A stretch of 32,979 nt of DNA from Chryseobacterium rhizosphaerae (GTDB lineage Bacteria > Bacteroidota > Bacteroidia > Flavobacteriales > Weeksellaceae). The notes below the pieces were generated by a model. The model saw only the letters and a program-made list of their open reading frames with translations, was not told the DNA's origin and searched no databases. This document shows positions 7,921 through 14,195 of the stretch, piece by piece (positions within the stretch are counted from its first letter, which is position 1; each line of letters opens with the position of its first letter). The translations under genes were made by a program, and so were the position numbers. The DNA lies in NCBI RefSeq assembly GCF_003385455.1, contig NZ_QNUF01000042.1, positions 1 through 32,979 of the forward strand, in the 5' to 3' direction.

Positions 7921-8010
7921 CTAATTTTAATGCGAAGCATATTTAATTGATTCTAAATAAAAACCTGAGATTTGTCAAATAACTATCTTTTAAGATATTA
8001 AATTTGGCAA

Positions 8011-8018
8011 TATTTTTG
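8011..8018 (+). promoter_or_regulatory. -7 promoter element TATTTTTG for DUF3108 gene
   Basis: It matches TAnnTTTG and ends 14 nt before the ATG at 8033. Confidence 0.55.
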
Positions 8019-8032
8019 TAAATGACATAACT

Positions 8033-8803
8033 ATGAAGAAAATCTTAAATCTTTTTGCTGTATTTATATTCGTTTTGGGCTCTGCCCAGCTTACCAATAT
8101 AGCAGATGGTGAATCTATTACTTTCAGAATCCACTATGGCTTTCTGAATGCCGGTAGCGCCAACCTTACCACCCAAAAAACCAACTACAAAAACATTCCT
8201 CACCTCTATGTAAAAGGTACCGGAAAAACTACTGGAGCTGTAAAAGCATTTTTTAAGGTGGAAGATTTATATGAAAGCTTCATCAATATAGAAACGGGGC
8301 TTCCGAGTTTTTATGTAAGAAATGTACGGGAAGGAAGCTATCGTCAGCACTTTGAGACCGCCTTTAATCACGATAACAATACTTTGATACTAACTGATAA
8401 AAAAGAGCCTGCTAATGGCTCCAAGGTTATAAAATCAGTAAAAGGAGTTCAGGATATGCTATCCTCTTTTTATTATCTGCGAAGTAAAGCACCGGACGAA
8501 TTAAAAGTAGGAACGGTCATCAATATGAATGTATGGATTGATGACGAAATGTTTCCTTTCCAGCTGAAAGTTACCGGAACAGAAAACCTGAAAACAAAAT
8601 TCGGGACGATCAACTGTCTTAAGATTATTCCCTCTGTAAAAAGCGGAAGGGTATTTAAAGAAAAAGAAGGAGTAACGATGTGGGTTTCCAATGATTCTAA
8701 TCACATCCCTATGCTGCTGAAAGCGGAATTGGCTGTAGGTTCCCTGAAAGCAAGTATTGATGATTTTAAAAATGTAAAATATCCATTAAAGTTTAGCAAA
8801 TAA
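8033..8803 (+). CDS. DUF3108 domain-containing exported protein
   Basis: This 256-residue protein has a signal peptide (MKKILNLFAVFIFVLGSAQ, cleavage after about residue 18). One DUF3108 beta-rich domain follows. Its hallmarks include GESITFRIHYGFLNAGSANLTT near the start, LYVKGTGKTTGAVKAFFKVEDLYESFI, the DMLSSFYYLRS segment, and the late G.V.KEKEGVTMWVSNDSNHIPMLLKAELAVGSLKA. The family is periplasmic and widespread in Bacteroidota and Proteobacteria, with no established function. It is related in shape to outer-membrane-associated beta structures. It is monocistronic, with its own -7 element and terminator. The family call is good; the role is unknown. Confidence 0.88.
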   Translation: MKKILNLFAVFIFVLGSAQLTNIADGESITFRIHYGFLNAGSANLTTQKTNYKNIPHLYVKGTGKTTGAVKAFFKVEDLYESFINIETGLPSFYVRNVREGSYRQHFETAFNHDNNTLILTDKKEPANGSKVIKSVKGVQDMLSSFYYLRSKAPDELKVGTVINMNVWIDDEMFPFQLKVTGTENLKTKFGTINCLKIIPSVKSGRVFKEKEGVTMWVSNDSNHIPMLLKAELAVGSLKASIDDFKNVKYPLKFSK

Positions 8804-8826
8804 ACTTTAGTTTTTTAAATAACAAG

Positions 8827-8853
8827 TGTCTGTAATTTTTTACAGACATTTTT
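8827..8853 (+). terminator. Intrinsic terminator after DUF3108 gene
   Basis: TGTCTGTAA pairs with TTACAGACA around a TTTT loop, followed by TTTTTATTTT. Confidence 0.8.
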
Positions 8854-8998
8854 ATTTTCCCCATGTAATATATCCCGGATTTCAATTGTCTTTATTATAA
8901 CAGCAGGAAAATACTGATGCTGTACTGATAAAGGAGCAAGAAGTAAGATTCCCCCTTTACAGCAAACAGGACACGTGTAAATTTTTCAATAAGATCTG

Positions 8999-9038
8999 TT
9001 TTTAATTACGTTTTGTTTCTTAAGTCAGTAATTAAAAA
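8999..9038. repeat. Imperfect-loop inverted repeat, 11-bp arms
   Basis: TTTTTAATTAC (8999-9009) is perfectly complementary to GTAATTAAAAA (9028-9038) with 18 nt between. It sits immediately beyond the pheS terminator. It could be a second, weak transcription stop or a relic; no gene is visible inside. Confidence 0.5.
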
Positions 9039-9041
9039 CAA

Positions 9042-9066
9042 AAACCTCCGGAAATTCCGGAGGTTT
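9042..9066 (-). terminator. Intrinsic terminator after pheS
   Basis: AAACCTCCGGAA pairs with TTCCGGAGGTTT. On the minus strand it is followed by a T-rich tract. It lies within 10 nt of the pheS stop. Confidence 0.85.
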
Positions 9067-9071
9067 ATTTT

Positions 9072-10082
9072 TTATAAAGATTTAAACTGTTCCAATGTTC
9101 TGATATCATTTTCAAAGAACATTCTGATATCACTCATTTGGTAAAGAAGCATGGTAATTCTTTCAATACCCATTCCGAATGCATATCCTGAATATTTCTC
9201 AGAGTCTATATTTACATTTTTAAGAACGGCAGGATCTACCATTCCACACCCCATAATTTCCAGCCAGCCTGTTCCTTTCGTGATTCTGTAATCGGTTTCA
9301 GAATTTAATCCCCAATATACATCAATTTCAGCACTCGGCTCTGTGAACGGGAAATAAGAAGGTCTCATTCTGATTTTAGATTTTCCGAAAAGTTCTGTTG
9401 TAAAGAACTGAATGGTTTGTTTTAAATCAGCAAAACTTACATTCTCATCAATATATAAACCTTCTATCTGATGGAAGATACAGTGAGAACGTGAAGAGAT
9501 GGCTTCATTTCTGAATACTCTTCCCGGAGATAAAATTCTGATTGGCGGCTGATTTTCTTCCATATAACGGGTTTGTACGGAAGAAGTATGCGTTCTCAAA
9601 AGGATATCCGGATTCTGCTCAATAAAGAAAGTATCCTGCATATCTCTTGCCGGGTGATATTCCGGAAGGTTAAGCGCCGTAAAATTATGCCAGTCATCTT
9701 CAATCTCAGGACCATCCGCTACTGCAAATCCAATCGATTTAAAGATTTCAATAATTCTGTTTTTCACCAGATTGATCGGATGTCTTGAGCCCAATTCCAA
9801 TGGAAAAGCAGGTCTTGTAAGATCTTCTTTTTCTATAACAACAGAAGATGCGGAAGCATTTTTCAAATCTTCCAATTTTACAGCCACAGCTTGTTTCAAA
9901 GTATTGATCTTCTGTCCGAAATCTTTCTTCTGCTCGTTAGGAACTTCTTTTAATGTTTCGTAAAAATCATTAAGAACTCCTTTCTTACCGCTGTACTTAA
10001 TACGGAAGTTTTCTATCTCTTCTTTAGATGTAGTATTGAAGCCGTTTACCTCGATCAGTAGTTCTTCTATCTTTTCTATCAT
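9072..10082 (-). CDS. pheS: Phenylalanine--tRNA ligase alpha subunit
   Basis: This 336-residue class II synthetase catalytic subunit charges tRNA-Phe as part of the alpha2-beta2 enzyme. An N-terminal coiled-coil arm (residues 1-85) precedes the catalytic core. Motif 1 region GSRHPINLVKNRIIEIFKSIGF, the ATP/substrate segment RTHTSSVQTRYM, motif 2 FRNEAISSRSHCIFHQIEGLYID and motif 3 GMGIERITMLLYQ are all present and in order. The length matches other PheS proteins. The beta subunit gene is not adjacent in this window, so the two subunits are encoded apart. A -7 element lies 25 nt upstream on the minus strand. Confidence 0.96.
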   Translation of the reverse strand: MIEKIEELLIEVNGFNTTSKEEIENFRIKYSGKKGVLNDFYETLKEVPNEQKKDFGQKINTLKQAVAVKLEDLKNASASSVVIEKEDLTRPAFPLELGSRHPINLVKNRIIEIFKSIGFAVADGPEIEDDWHNFTALNLPEYHPARDMQDTFFIEQNPDILLRTHTSSVQTRYMEENQPPIRILSPGRVFRNEAISSRSHCIFHQIEGLYIDENVSFADLKQTIQFFTTELFGKSKIRMRPSYFPFTEPSAEIDVYWGLNSETDYRITKGTGWLEIMGCGMVDPAVLKNVNIDSEKYSGYAFGMGIERITMLLYQMSDIRMFFENDIRTLEQFKSL

Positions 10083-10107
10083 TATTTTACCCTTTCAAAA
10101 TGTTTTG

Positions 10108-10115
10108 CAAAAATA
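10108..10115 (-). promoter_or_regulatory. -7 promoter element TATTTTTG (minus strand) for pheS
   Basis: The minus-strand reading matches TAnnTTTG about 25 nt before the pheS ATG. Confidence 0.6.
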
Positions 10116-10151
10116 CGATTTTAAGTTTAATAATTAATTGACTCATAAAAA

Positions 10152-10180
10152 AATCTGCCTCTTTTTCGGGAGGCAGACTT
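10152..10180 (-). terminator. Intrinsic terminator after YceI lipoprotein gene
   Basis: On the minus strand GTCTGCCTC and GAGGCAGAT form a stem around CCGAAAAA, followed by a T run. Confidence 0.8.
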
Positions 10181-10209
10181 CAATCACTTATTTCACTTAA
10201 ATAAAAAAA

Positions 10210-10869
10210 TTATTTCTTTTCTAAAGCTTTAACGCTGATCTGAAGAGTTACCTCATCTTTAAGAACCCCGTTTTCAGCCGGAGCCTGGAATTTCACCCCA
10301 AACTCTTCTCTTTTAATATCCTTCGGTTCAGTTGCTACGCTCACTTCGCCTTCTTTTACAGAAACATTGGCTTTAAACTGAACTGGTTTTGTAATTCCCT
10401 TAATGGTTAGGTTTCCATCTAAAAGCGTATTATAATCACCTTCTGTAGACGGTGTTACTTTTGTAATTTCATAAGAAGCTGTCGGGAATTTCTCTACTTC
10501 AAAGAAATCACCACTTTTAAGATGACCATTTAGTTTTCCTAAATCTTCAGGACTGTCTTTTAAATCCACGGAAGTTAAAGAATTCATATCAGCAACAAAT
10601 TTACCGCTTTCCAGTTTTCCATCTTTTACGGTAACATCACCACTTTCAAACTTGATCGTTCCAAAATGGCTGGTATTTTCAGATTTAAATACCTTGTACC
10701 CTTTCCACTCAACTTTACTGTTTAGCGTATCCAAAGTATACTGGCTACCATCTTTGGTAGTGGTCACTTCATTACTTTCACTGGTAAGCGGTTTGTCTTT
10801 TTTACAAGAAATGACAACAGCCGCCACAAATAAAGCAGGAATAGCTAATGAAAACAGTTTTTTTCTCAT
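10210..10869 (-). CDS. YceI family lipoprotein
   Basis: This 219-residue protein has a lipoprotein signal with lipobox VISC, acylated Cys22, followed by KKDK. After a short polar linker comes a YceI-like lipocalin-type barrel (about residues 40-217): YTLDTLNSKVEWKGYKVFKSENTSHFGTIKFESGDVTVKDGKLESGKFVADMNSL, then LNGHLKSGDFFEVEKFPTASYEITKV and LTIKGITKPVQFKANV. YceI domains bind isoprenoid or other amphipathic lipids. The ligand here is unknown. The lipid anchor should place it in the periplasm or on the outer membrane. It is divergent from the ABC ATPase gene and has its own terminator. The family call is secure. Confidence 0.92.
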   Translation of the reverse strand: MRKKLFSLAIPALFVAAVVISCKKDKPLTSESNEVTTTKDGSQYTLDTLNSKVEWKGYKVFKSENTSHFGTIKFESGDVTVKDGKLESGKFVADMNSLTSVDLKDSPEDLGKLNGHLKSGDFFEVEKFPTASYEITKVTPSTEGDYNTLLDGNLTIKGITKPVQFKANVSVKEGEVSVATEPKDIKREEFGVKFQAPAENGVLKDEVTLQISVKALEKK

Positions 10870-10932
10870 CTTTGATATATTTTTATTACTCCCGCTAATA
10901 TAATAAAAAAAAATGTGTTTTCATAAAAACCT

Positions 10933-10940
10933 TACATTTG
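10933..10940 (+). promoter_or_regulatory. -7 promoter element TACATTTG for ABC ATPase gene
   Basis: It matches TAnnTTTG but ends only 4 nt before the ATG at 10945, which would put transcription start at or next to the start codon. Confidence 0.5.
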
Positions 10941-10944
10941 TAAT

Positions 10945-11880
10945 ATGCTATTAGAAATTAACAATTTATTTTTCTCCTACACCAAAGATAATCCCCTGTT
11001 TCAAAACCTTAACCTCAGGTTTGAAGAGAACAGAATTATTGCTCTTGCAGGAGAAAGCGGATGCGGAAAATCTACCCTTCTCAGCCTTATTTATGGGCTT
11101 TTTGATTGGGGAAGTGGCGAGATCATTTTTAACGGAACCCGGCTTTTAGGCCCCAAAGGAAATCTTGTTCCCGGGGAGTCTGAAATGAAATTTGTAGCAC
11201 AGAATTTTGACCTTATGCCTTATGCTACCGTAGCCGAAAATGTAGGGAAATTCATTTCTAATATCAACTTAACTCAAAAAAAAGAAACTGTAATGGAACT
11301 CCTGGAAGTGGTAGGACTTCAGGAATTTGCTCATGTACTTCCTAAAAACTTAAGCGGAGGACAACAGCAGAGAGTTGCCATTGCCAGAGCACTTTCCGTA
11401 CTGCCCAAACTGCTTATCCTGGATGAACCGTTCAGCAATCTTGATTTTCCAAGAAAAATTGAGCTTCGTGAGCGACTTTTCCGATATGTAAAACAACAGG
11501 GTATTTCTTTGATTATTTCTACCCACGAGCTTCAGGATATCATGCCATGGCTTGATCAGATCGTTATTCTTCAGGACGGAAGACTAATTCAGAATGACAG
11601 TCCCGAAGAGACTTACAGAAATCCATACAACACATATGTTGCCAAGCTATTTGGTGAAGTGAATATCTTCAGTGAAGATGAAGCTCAGACGTTTGGGTTA
11701 TCAAAGTTTTCTTATTATCCCAAAGAAATAAGAATCTCCCAAGATGGGCTTAATGCTGATGTGCTTGAAAGCCGTTTTGCAGGAAATTATTATTGGAACA
11801 AAATTATGGCGAAGGATAAGGAACTGATTATCTATACTGATGAAAAATTAGTGGATACAATTACGATAGCATTTGAATAA
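10945..11880 (+). CDS. ABC transporter ATP-binding protein
   Basis: This 311-residue ATPase has all ABC motifs: Walker A GESGCGKST (36-44), signature LSGGQQQRVAIARAL (from Leu136), Walker B LLILDEP (Asp160, Glu161) and the switch histidine in ISTHELQD. The last 75 residues, including YYPKEIRISQDGLNADVLESRFAGNYYW, resemble the TOBE domain of PotA/CysA-type importer ATPases, whose matching segment is RPE-like. That suggests an ion, polyamine or sugar importer ATPase, but no permease or binding protein lies next to it, so the substrate is open. The start is supported by the usual N-terminal strand (LLEINNLFFSY). The promoter element lies unusually close to the start. Confidence 0.88.
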   Translation: MLLEINNLFFSYTKDNPLFQNLNLRFEENRIIALAGESGCGKSTLLSLIYGLFDWGSGEIIFNGTRLLGPKGNLVPGESEMKFVAQNFDLMPYATVAENVGKFISNINLTQKKETVMELLEVVGLQEFAHVLPKNLSGGQQQRVAIARALSVLPKLLILDEPFSNLDFPRKIELRERLFRYVKQQGISLIISTHELQDIMPWLDQIVILQDGRLIQNDSPEETYRNPYNTYVAKLFGEVNIFSEDEAQTFGLSKFSYYPKEIRISQDGLNADVLESRFAGNYYWNKIMAKDKELIIYTDEKLVDTITIAFE

Positions 11881-11969
11881 ATACATTCAGTTTTATTGTT
11901 GGTTATTCACCCCCTCCTTTGCTTTACCAGCAGTCTTTATCAATATATAACTCAAAGATAATCTTACAC

Positions 11970-11990
11970 TTATCCACAATTTGTGGATAA
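11970..11990. other. Head-to-head DnaA-box palindrome
   Basis: Two 10-bp arms, TTATCCACAA and TTGTGGATAA, are separated by a single T and form a 21-bp perfect palindrome. Each arm contains the consensus DnaA box TTATCCACA. A run of A follows. It is not a terminator because neither strand has a T tract after it. It lies about 40 nt upstream of the candidate small-RNA promoter. The sequence match is exact; binding by DnaA is inferred. Confidence 0.55.
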
Positions 11991-12031
11991 AAAAAATACA
12001 AACATAAGAAACTGTTTATGAAACTTTTTCT

Positions 12032-12039
12032 TACATTTG
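12032..12039 (+). promoter_or_regulatory. -7 promoter element TACATTTG without a following gene
   Basis: It matches TAnnTTTG. There is no plus-strand ORF downstream for more than 700 nt, but a strongly structured stretch ending in T7 begins about 15 nt later. Confidence 0.55.
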
Positions 12040-12047
12040 TATTTCCA

Positions 12048-12158
12048 CAGCATAAGGAAATTTTTGGTTAATTCTCTTTCTGCCTTCCTAGACCAGACAT
12101 TAGCAGTCTTGCAATTAGGTCTATTGAAAGAGTACACTGTCCAATCTTTTCCTTTTTT
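12048..12158 (+). ncRNA. Candidate 6S-Flavo-like regulatory RNA
   Basis: The segment folds as one long rod. The closing helix is AAGGAAA (12054-12060) with TTTCCTT (12148-12154), then a 3x3 mismatch, then TTGG with CCAA (12141-12144). An internal bubble follows (12068-12073 against 12133-12140). Next is CTCTTTC (12074-12080) with GAAAGAG (12126-12132), an asymmetric bulge, TAGACC (12089-12094) with GGTCTA (12118-12123), and an apical hairpin AGAC/GTCT. A -7 promoter element lies just upstream and a T7 run follows the closing helix. A rod with internal open bubble is the architecture of 6S RNA, which binds RNA polymerase. The 6S-Flavo class is known from flavobacteria. The pairing was found by eye; the family name is inference. 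Confidence 0.55.
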
Positions 12159-12199
12159 TATATCCGGGCGATAAGCATCAATTTTTTTAAATCAATGGC

Positions 12200-12544
12200 T
12201 TATGCTTTCTTTACAAATTCCGACTTTAAAGCCATTGCTCCAAATCCATCTATTTTACAGTCGATATTATGATCACTTCCCGGTCTTAAGCGGATATTTT
12301 TCACTTTAGTACCAGCTTTTACAGGTTTTGGTGCTCCTTTTACAGGAAGATCCTTAACCACTACTACAGAATCTCCATCCTGAAGTTCATTACCGTTTGA
12401 ATCCAATATTTTTCCTTCCGAAGCTGTTTCAGAAGCAACTTCTTCAGGGTTCCATTCATAGAAACACTGGGAACATACCATCATATTATCACTTGGATAG
12501 GTAAACTCCGAGCTGCATTTTGGGCAAAGTACTGTATCACTCAT
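12200..12544 (-). CDS. yjdM: Zinc ribbon protein YjdM (PhnA family)
   Basis: This 114-residue soluble protein has two domains. The N-terminal zinc ribbon has Cys7-x2-Cys10 (LCPKCSSEF) and Cys24-x2-Cys27 (VCSQCFYEWN). A C-terminal SH3-like beta domain starts LDSNGNELQDGDSVVVVKDLPVKG and ends with IDGFGAMALKSEFVKK. This layout and length match YjdM, historically called PhnA although it is not phosphonoacetate hydrolase. The molecular role is not established. On the minus strand a -7 element TACCTTTG lies at 12559-12566. It stands alone, convergent with the candidate small RNA. Confidence 0.92.
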   Translation of the reverse strand: MSDTVLCPKCSSEFTYPSDNMMVCSQCFYEWNPEEVASETASEGKILDSNGNELQDGDSVVVVKDLPVKGAPKPVKAGTKVKNIRLRPGSDHNIDCKIDGFGAMALKSEFVKKA

Positions 12545-12558
12545 ATTTTAATTTTTTG

Positions 12559-12566
12559 CAAAGGTA
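12559..12566 (-). promoter_or_regulatory. -7 promoter element TACCTTTG (minus strand) for yjdM
   Basis: The minus-strand match to TAnnTTTG lies 14 nt before the ATG. A TTG lies about 21 nt further upstream, a plausible -33 element. Confidence 0.55.
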
Positions 12567-12610
12567 GAGCTTTTTGTATGATAGAGTCAAGACCAATGAG
12601 TAAGATAAAG

Positions 12611-12645
12611 GGTTTCGGATGTCAGATGTTAAATATTAGACGTAA
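12611..12645. repeat. Degenerate heptad array
   Basis: GATGTCA, GATGTTA, AATATTA and GACGTAA follow each other at exact 7-bp spacing. A second small run (AACCCGA, AACCCGG, ACACCTC) lies at 12748-12768. Both are intergenic. Confidence 0.45.
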
Positions 12646-12787
12646 GGGAAAAGATATTTTCAGAACATTCGAAAAGAATAATTGACAGTAAAGCAAATCC
12701 GTTATTCCATGGATTTTAAAACCTCAATTTAGCGCCCTTAATCTGGTAACCCGAAACCCGGACACCTCAAGTGTCAACTTTAATTCG

Positions 12788-12795
12788 TATTTTTG
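12788..12795 (+). promoter_or_regulatory. -7 promoter element TATTTTTG for RNA methyltransferase gene
   Basis: It matches TAnnTTTG and lies 26 nt before the ATG at 12822 but downstream of an earlier in-frame ATG at 12771. It therefore argues for the later start. Confidence 0.6.
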
Positions 12796-12821
12796 CAGAT
12801 TCAAAACAGCGAAGCAAACTT

Positions 12822-14027
12822 ATGGAACTTATTCACAGAAACTTAGCGATCGGAATTCACGATGCTTTACAAGAAACATTTTTCGAGAAAAATAAATACG
12901 CTGATAAAGTAATCGAGAGACTATTAAAAGCTAACAGAAAATGGGGAAGCCAGGACAGAGCCGTTGTTTCCGAGATTTTCTACAATATTATCCGTTGGAA
13001 AAAACGCCTTGAGTACTATATGGGCGAAGGTATAAAGCCCAACAATATTTATAAACTTATCATTGCATACCTGCTTTGGAGCAAGACCAACTATAAAAAG
13101 TTTGAAGAATTTGACGGTATTAAAATTGCTGACATTCTTACTAAACTTAAAAAGAATACAGTTCCTACAAAAGCAATAGAGCATTCTATCCCTGAATGGT
13201 TAGCAGAAACTCTTGAAAAAGAATTAGGTGCTAAATGGGAAAGAGAAATGATTGCCTTGAACGAACAGGCCCCTACAGTTCTTAGAACCAACTCTTTAAA
13301 AACAACTACTAAGGAACTTATTTCTGATCTTTCTGATGAAGGTGTTACAGCTTTCTCTATCAAGAATTATCCTGATGCCGTTCAGCTGGAAGAGAAAAAG
13401 AATGTATTCCTTACAACAGCATTTAAGGAAGGTTTATTTGAAGTTCAGGATGCATCTTCGCAAAAAATCGGTTATTTCCTTGATGTAAAAGAAGGTCAGA
13501 GAGTGATTGATGCTTGTGCAGGAGCAGGTGGAAAAACACTTCACCTGGCAGCATTAATGAAAAACAAAGGTCAGATTGTCGCATTGGATATCTTTGAATG
13601 GAAACTGGCTGAATTGAAACGTCGTGCAAAAAGAGCGGGAGCTCATAATATTGAAACCCGTATGATTGCTGATAATAAAGTTATCAAGCGTCTTCACGAG
13701 AAAGCAGACAGACTTTTAATTGATGCACCTTGTTCAGGCCTTGGTGTTTTAAAAAGAAACCCTGACAGCAAATGGAAAATTGATCAGGCTTTTATTGACA
13801 GAATTAAAAAAGAACAACAGCAAATCCTTCAGGATTACTCCAAAATGCTTAAAGTAGGAGGAAAAATGGTATATGCAACATGTTCTATCCTACCGTCTGA
13901 AAATAATGGACAGGTAGAAGAATTCTTAAAAAATAATCCGGGATATAAAATGATCAAGGACGAAAAAGTAATGCCAAGTGAAGGGTATGACGGATTCTAT
14001 ATGGCTTTGATTGAAAGACTATCTTAG
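12822..14027 (+). CDS. RsmB/NOP2-family RNA (cytosine-5) methyltransferase
   Basis: This SAM-dependent RNA m5C methyltransferase has 401 residues from the chosen start MELIHRNLAIGIHDAL. An earlier in-frame ATG at 12771 would add 17 residues but lies upstream of the probable promoter element, so I reject it. A helical N-terminal NusB-like region (1-130) precedes the Rossmann methyltransferase. Motif I is DACAGAGGKTLHLAA. Motif IV is DAPCSGLGVLKRNPDSKW with Cys304. Motif VI is YATCSILPSENNGQVEEF with catalytic Cys354. Both cysteines are needed by this class for covalent catalysis and product release. The target is probably rRNA, but the exact site cannot be read from sequence. A strong terminator follows. 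Confidence 0.92.
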   Translation: MELIHRNLAIGIHDALQETFFEKNKYADKVIERLLKANRKWGSQDRAVVSEIFYNIIRWKKRLEYYMGEGIKPNNIYKLIIAYLLWSKTNYKKFEEFDGIKIADILTKLKKNTVPTKAIEHSIPEWLAETLEKELGAKWEREMIALNEQAPTVLRTNSLKTTTKELISDLSDEGVTAFSIKNYPDAVQLEEKKNVFLTTAFKEGLFEVQDASSQKIGYFLDVKEGQRVIDACAGAGGKTLHLAALMKNKGQIVALDIFEWKLAELKRRAKRAGAHNIETRMIADNKVIKRLHEKADRLLIDAPCSGLGVLKRNPDSKWKIDQAFIDRIKKEQQQILQDYSKMLKVGGKMVYATCSILPSENNGQVEEFLKNNPGYKMIKDEKVMPSEGYDGFYMALIERLS

Positions 14028-14056
14028 TCGTTTTCCCTACCCTATAAAAACAAAAG

Positions 14057-14087
14057 CTACTCCATTTTGGAGTAGTTTTTCTTTTTT
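14057..14087 (+). terminator. Intrinsic terminator after RNA methyltransferase gene
   Basis: CTACTCCA pairs with TGGAGTAG around TTT, followed by TTTTTC and T7. Confidence 0.85.
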
Positions 14088-14169
14088 TAATACACGCATG
14101 TAACATTTCCGCTCTATTGTCTACCTATTCTATAGATTATAACCGTTTTGATGCTACGGAAAGTTAAAA

Positions 14170-14177
14170 TAACTTTG
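14170..14177 (+). promoter_or_regulatory. -7 promoter element TAACTTTG for PNGase F-like gene
   Basis: It matches TAnnTTTG and ends 18 nt before the ATG at 14196. Confidence 0.55.
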
Positions 14178-14195
14178 TAGCAAATTCGTGTATTT

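Noticed and set aside
11970..11990. Palindrome as the terminator of the ABC ATPase gene
   Set aside because: The arms leave a one-base loop, and the downstream tract is A on the plus strand; neither strand has the T run a terminator needs.
12160..12215. ATAAGC/GCTTAT pairing near the yjdM stop as terminator
   Set aside because: The stem is only about 6 bp with a long loop that contains the T run instead of being followed by it.
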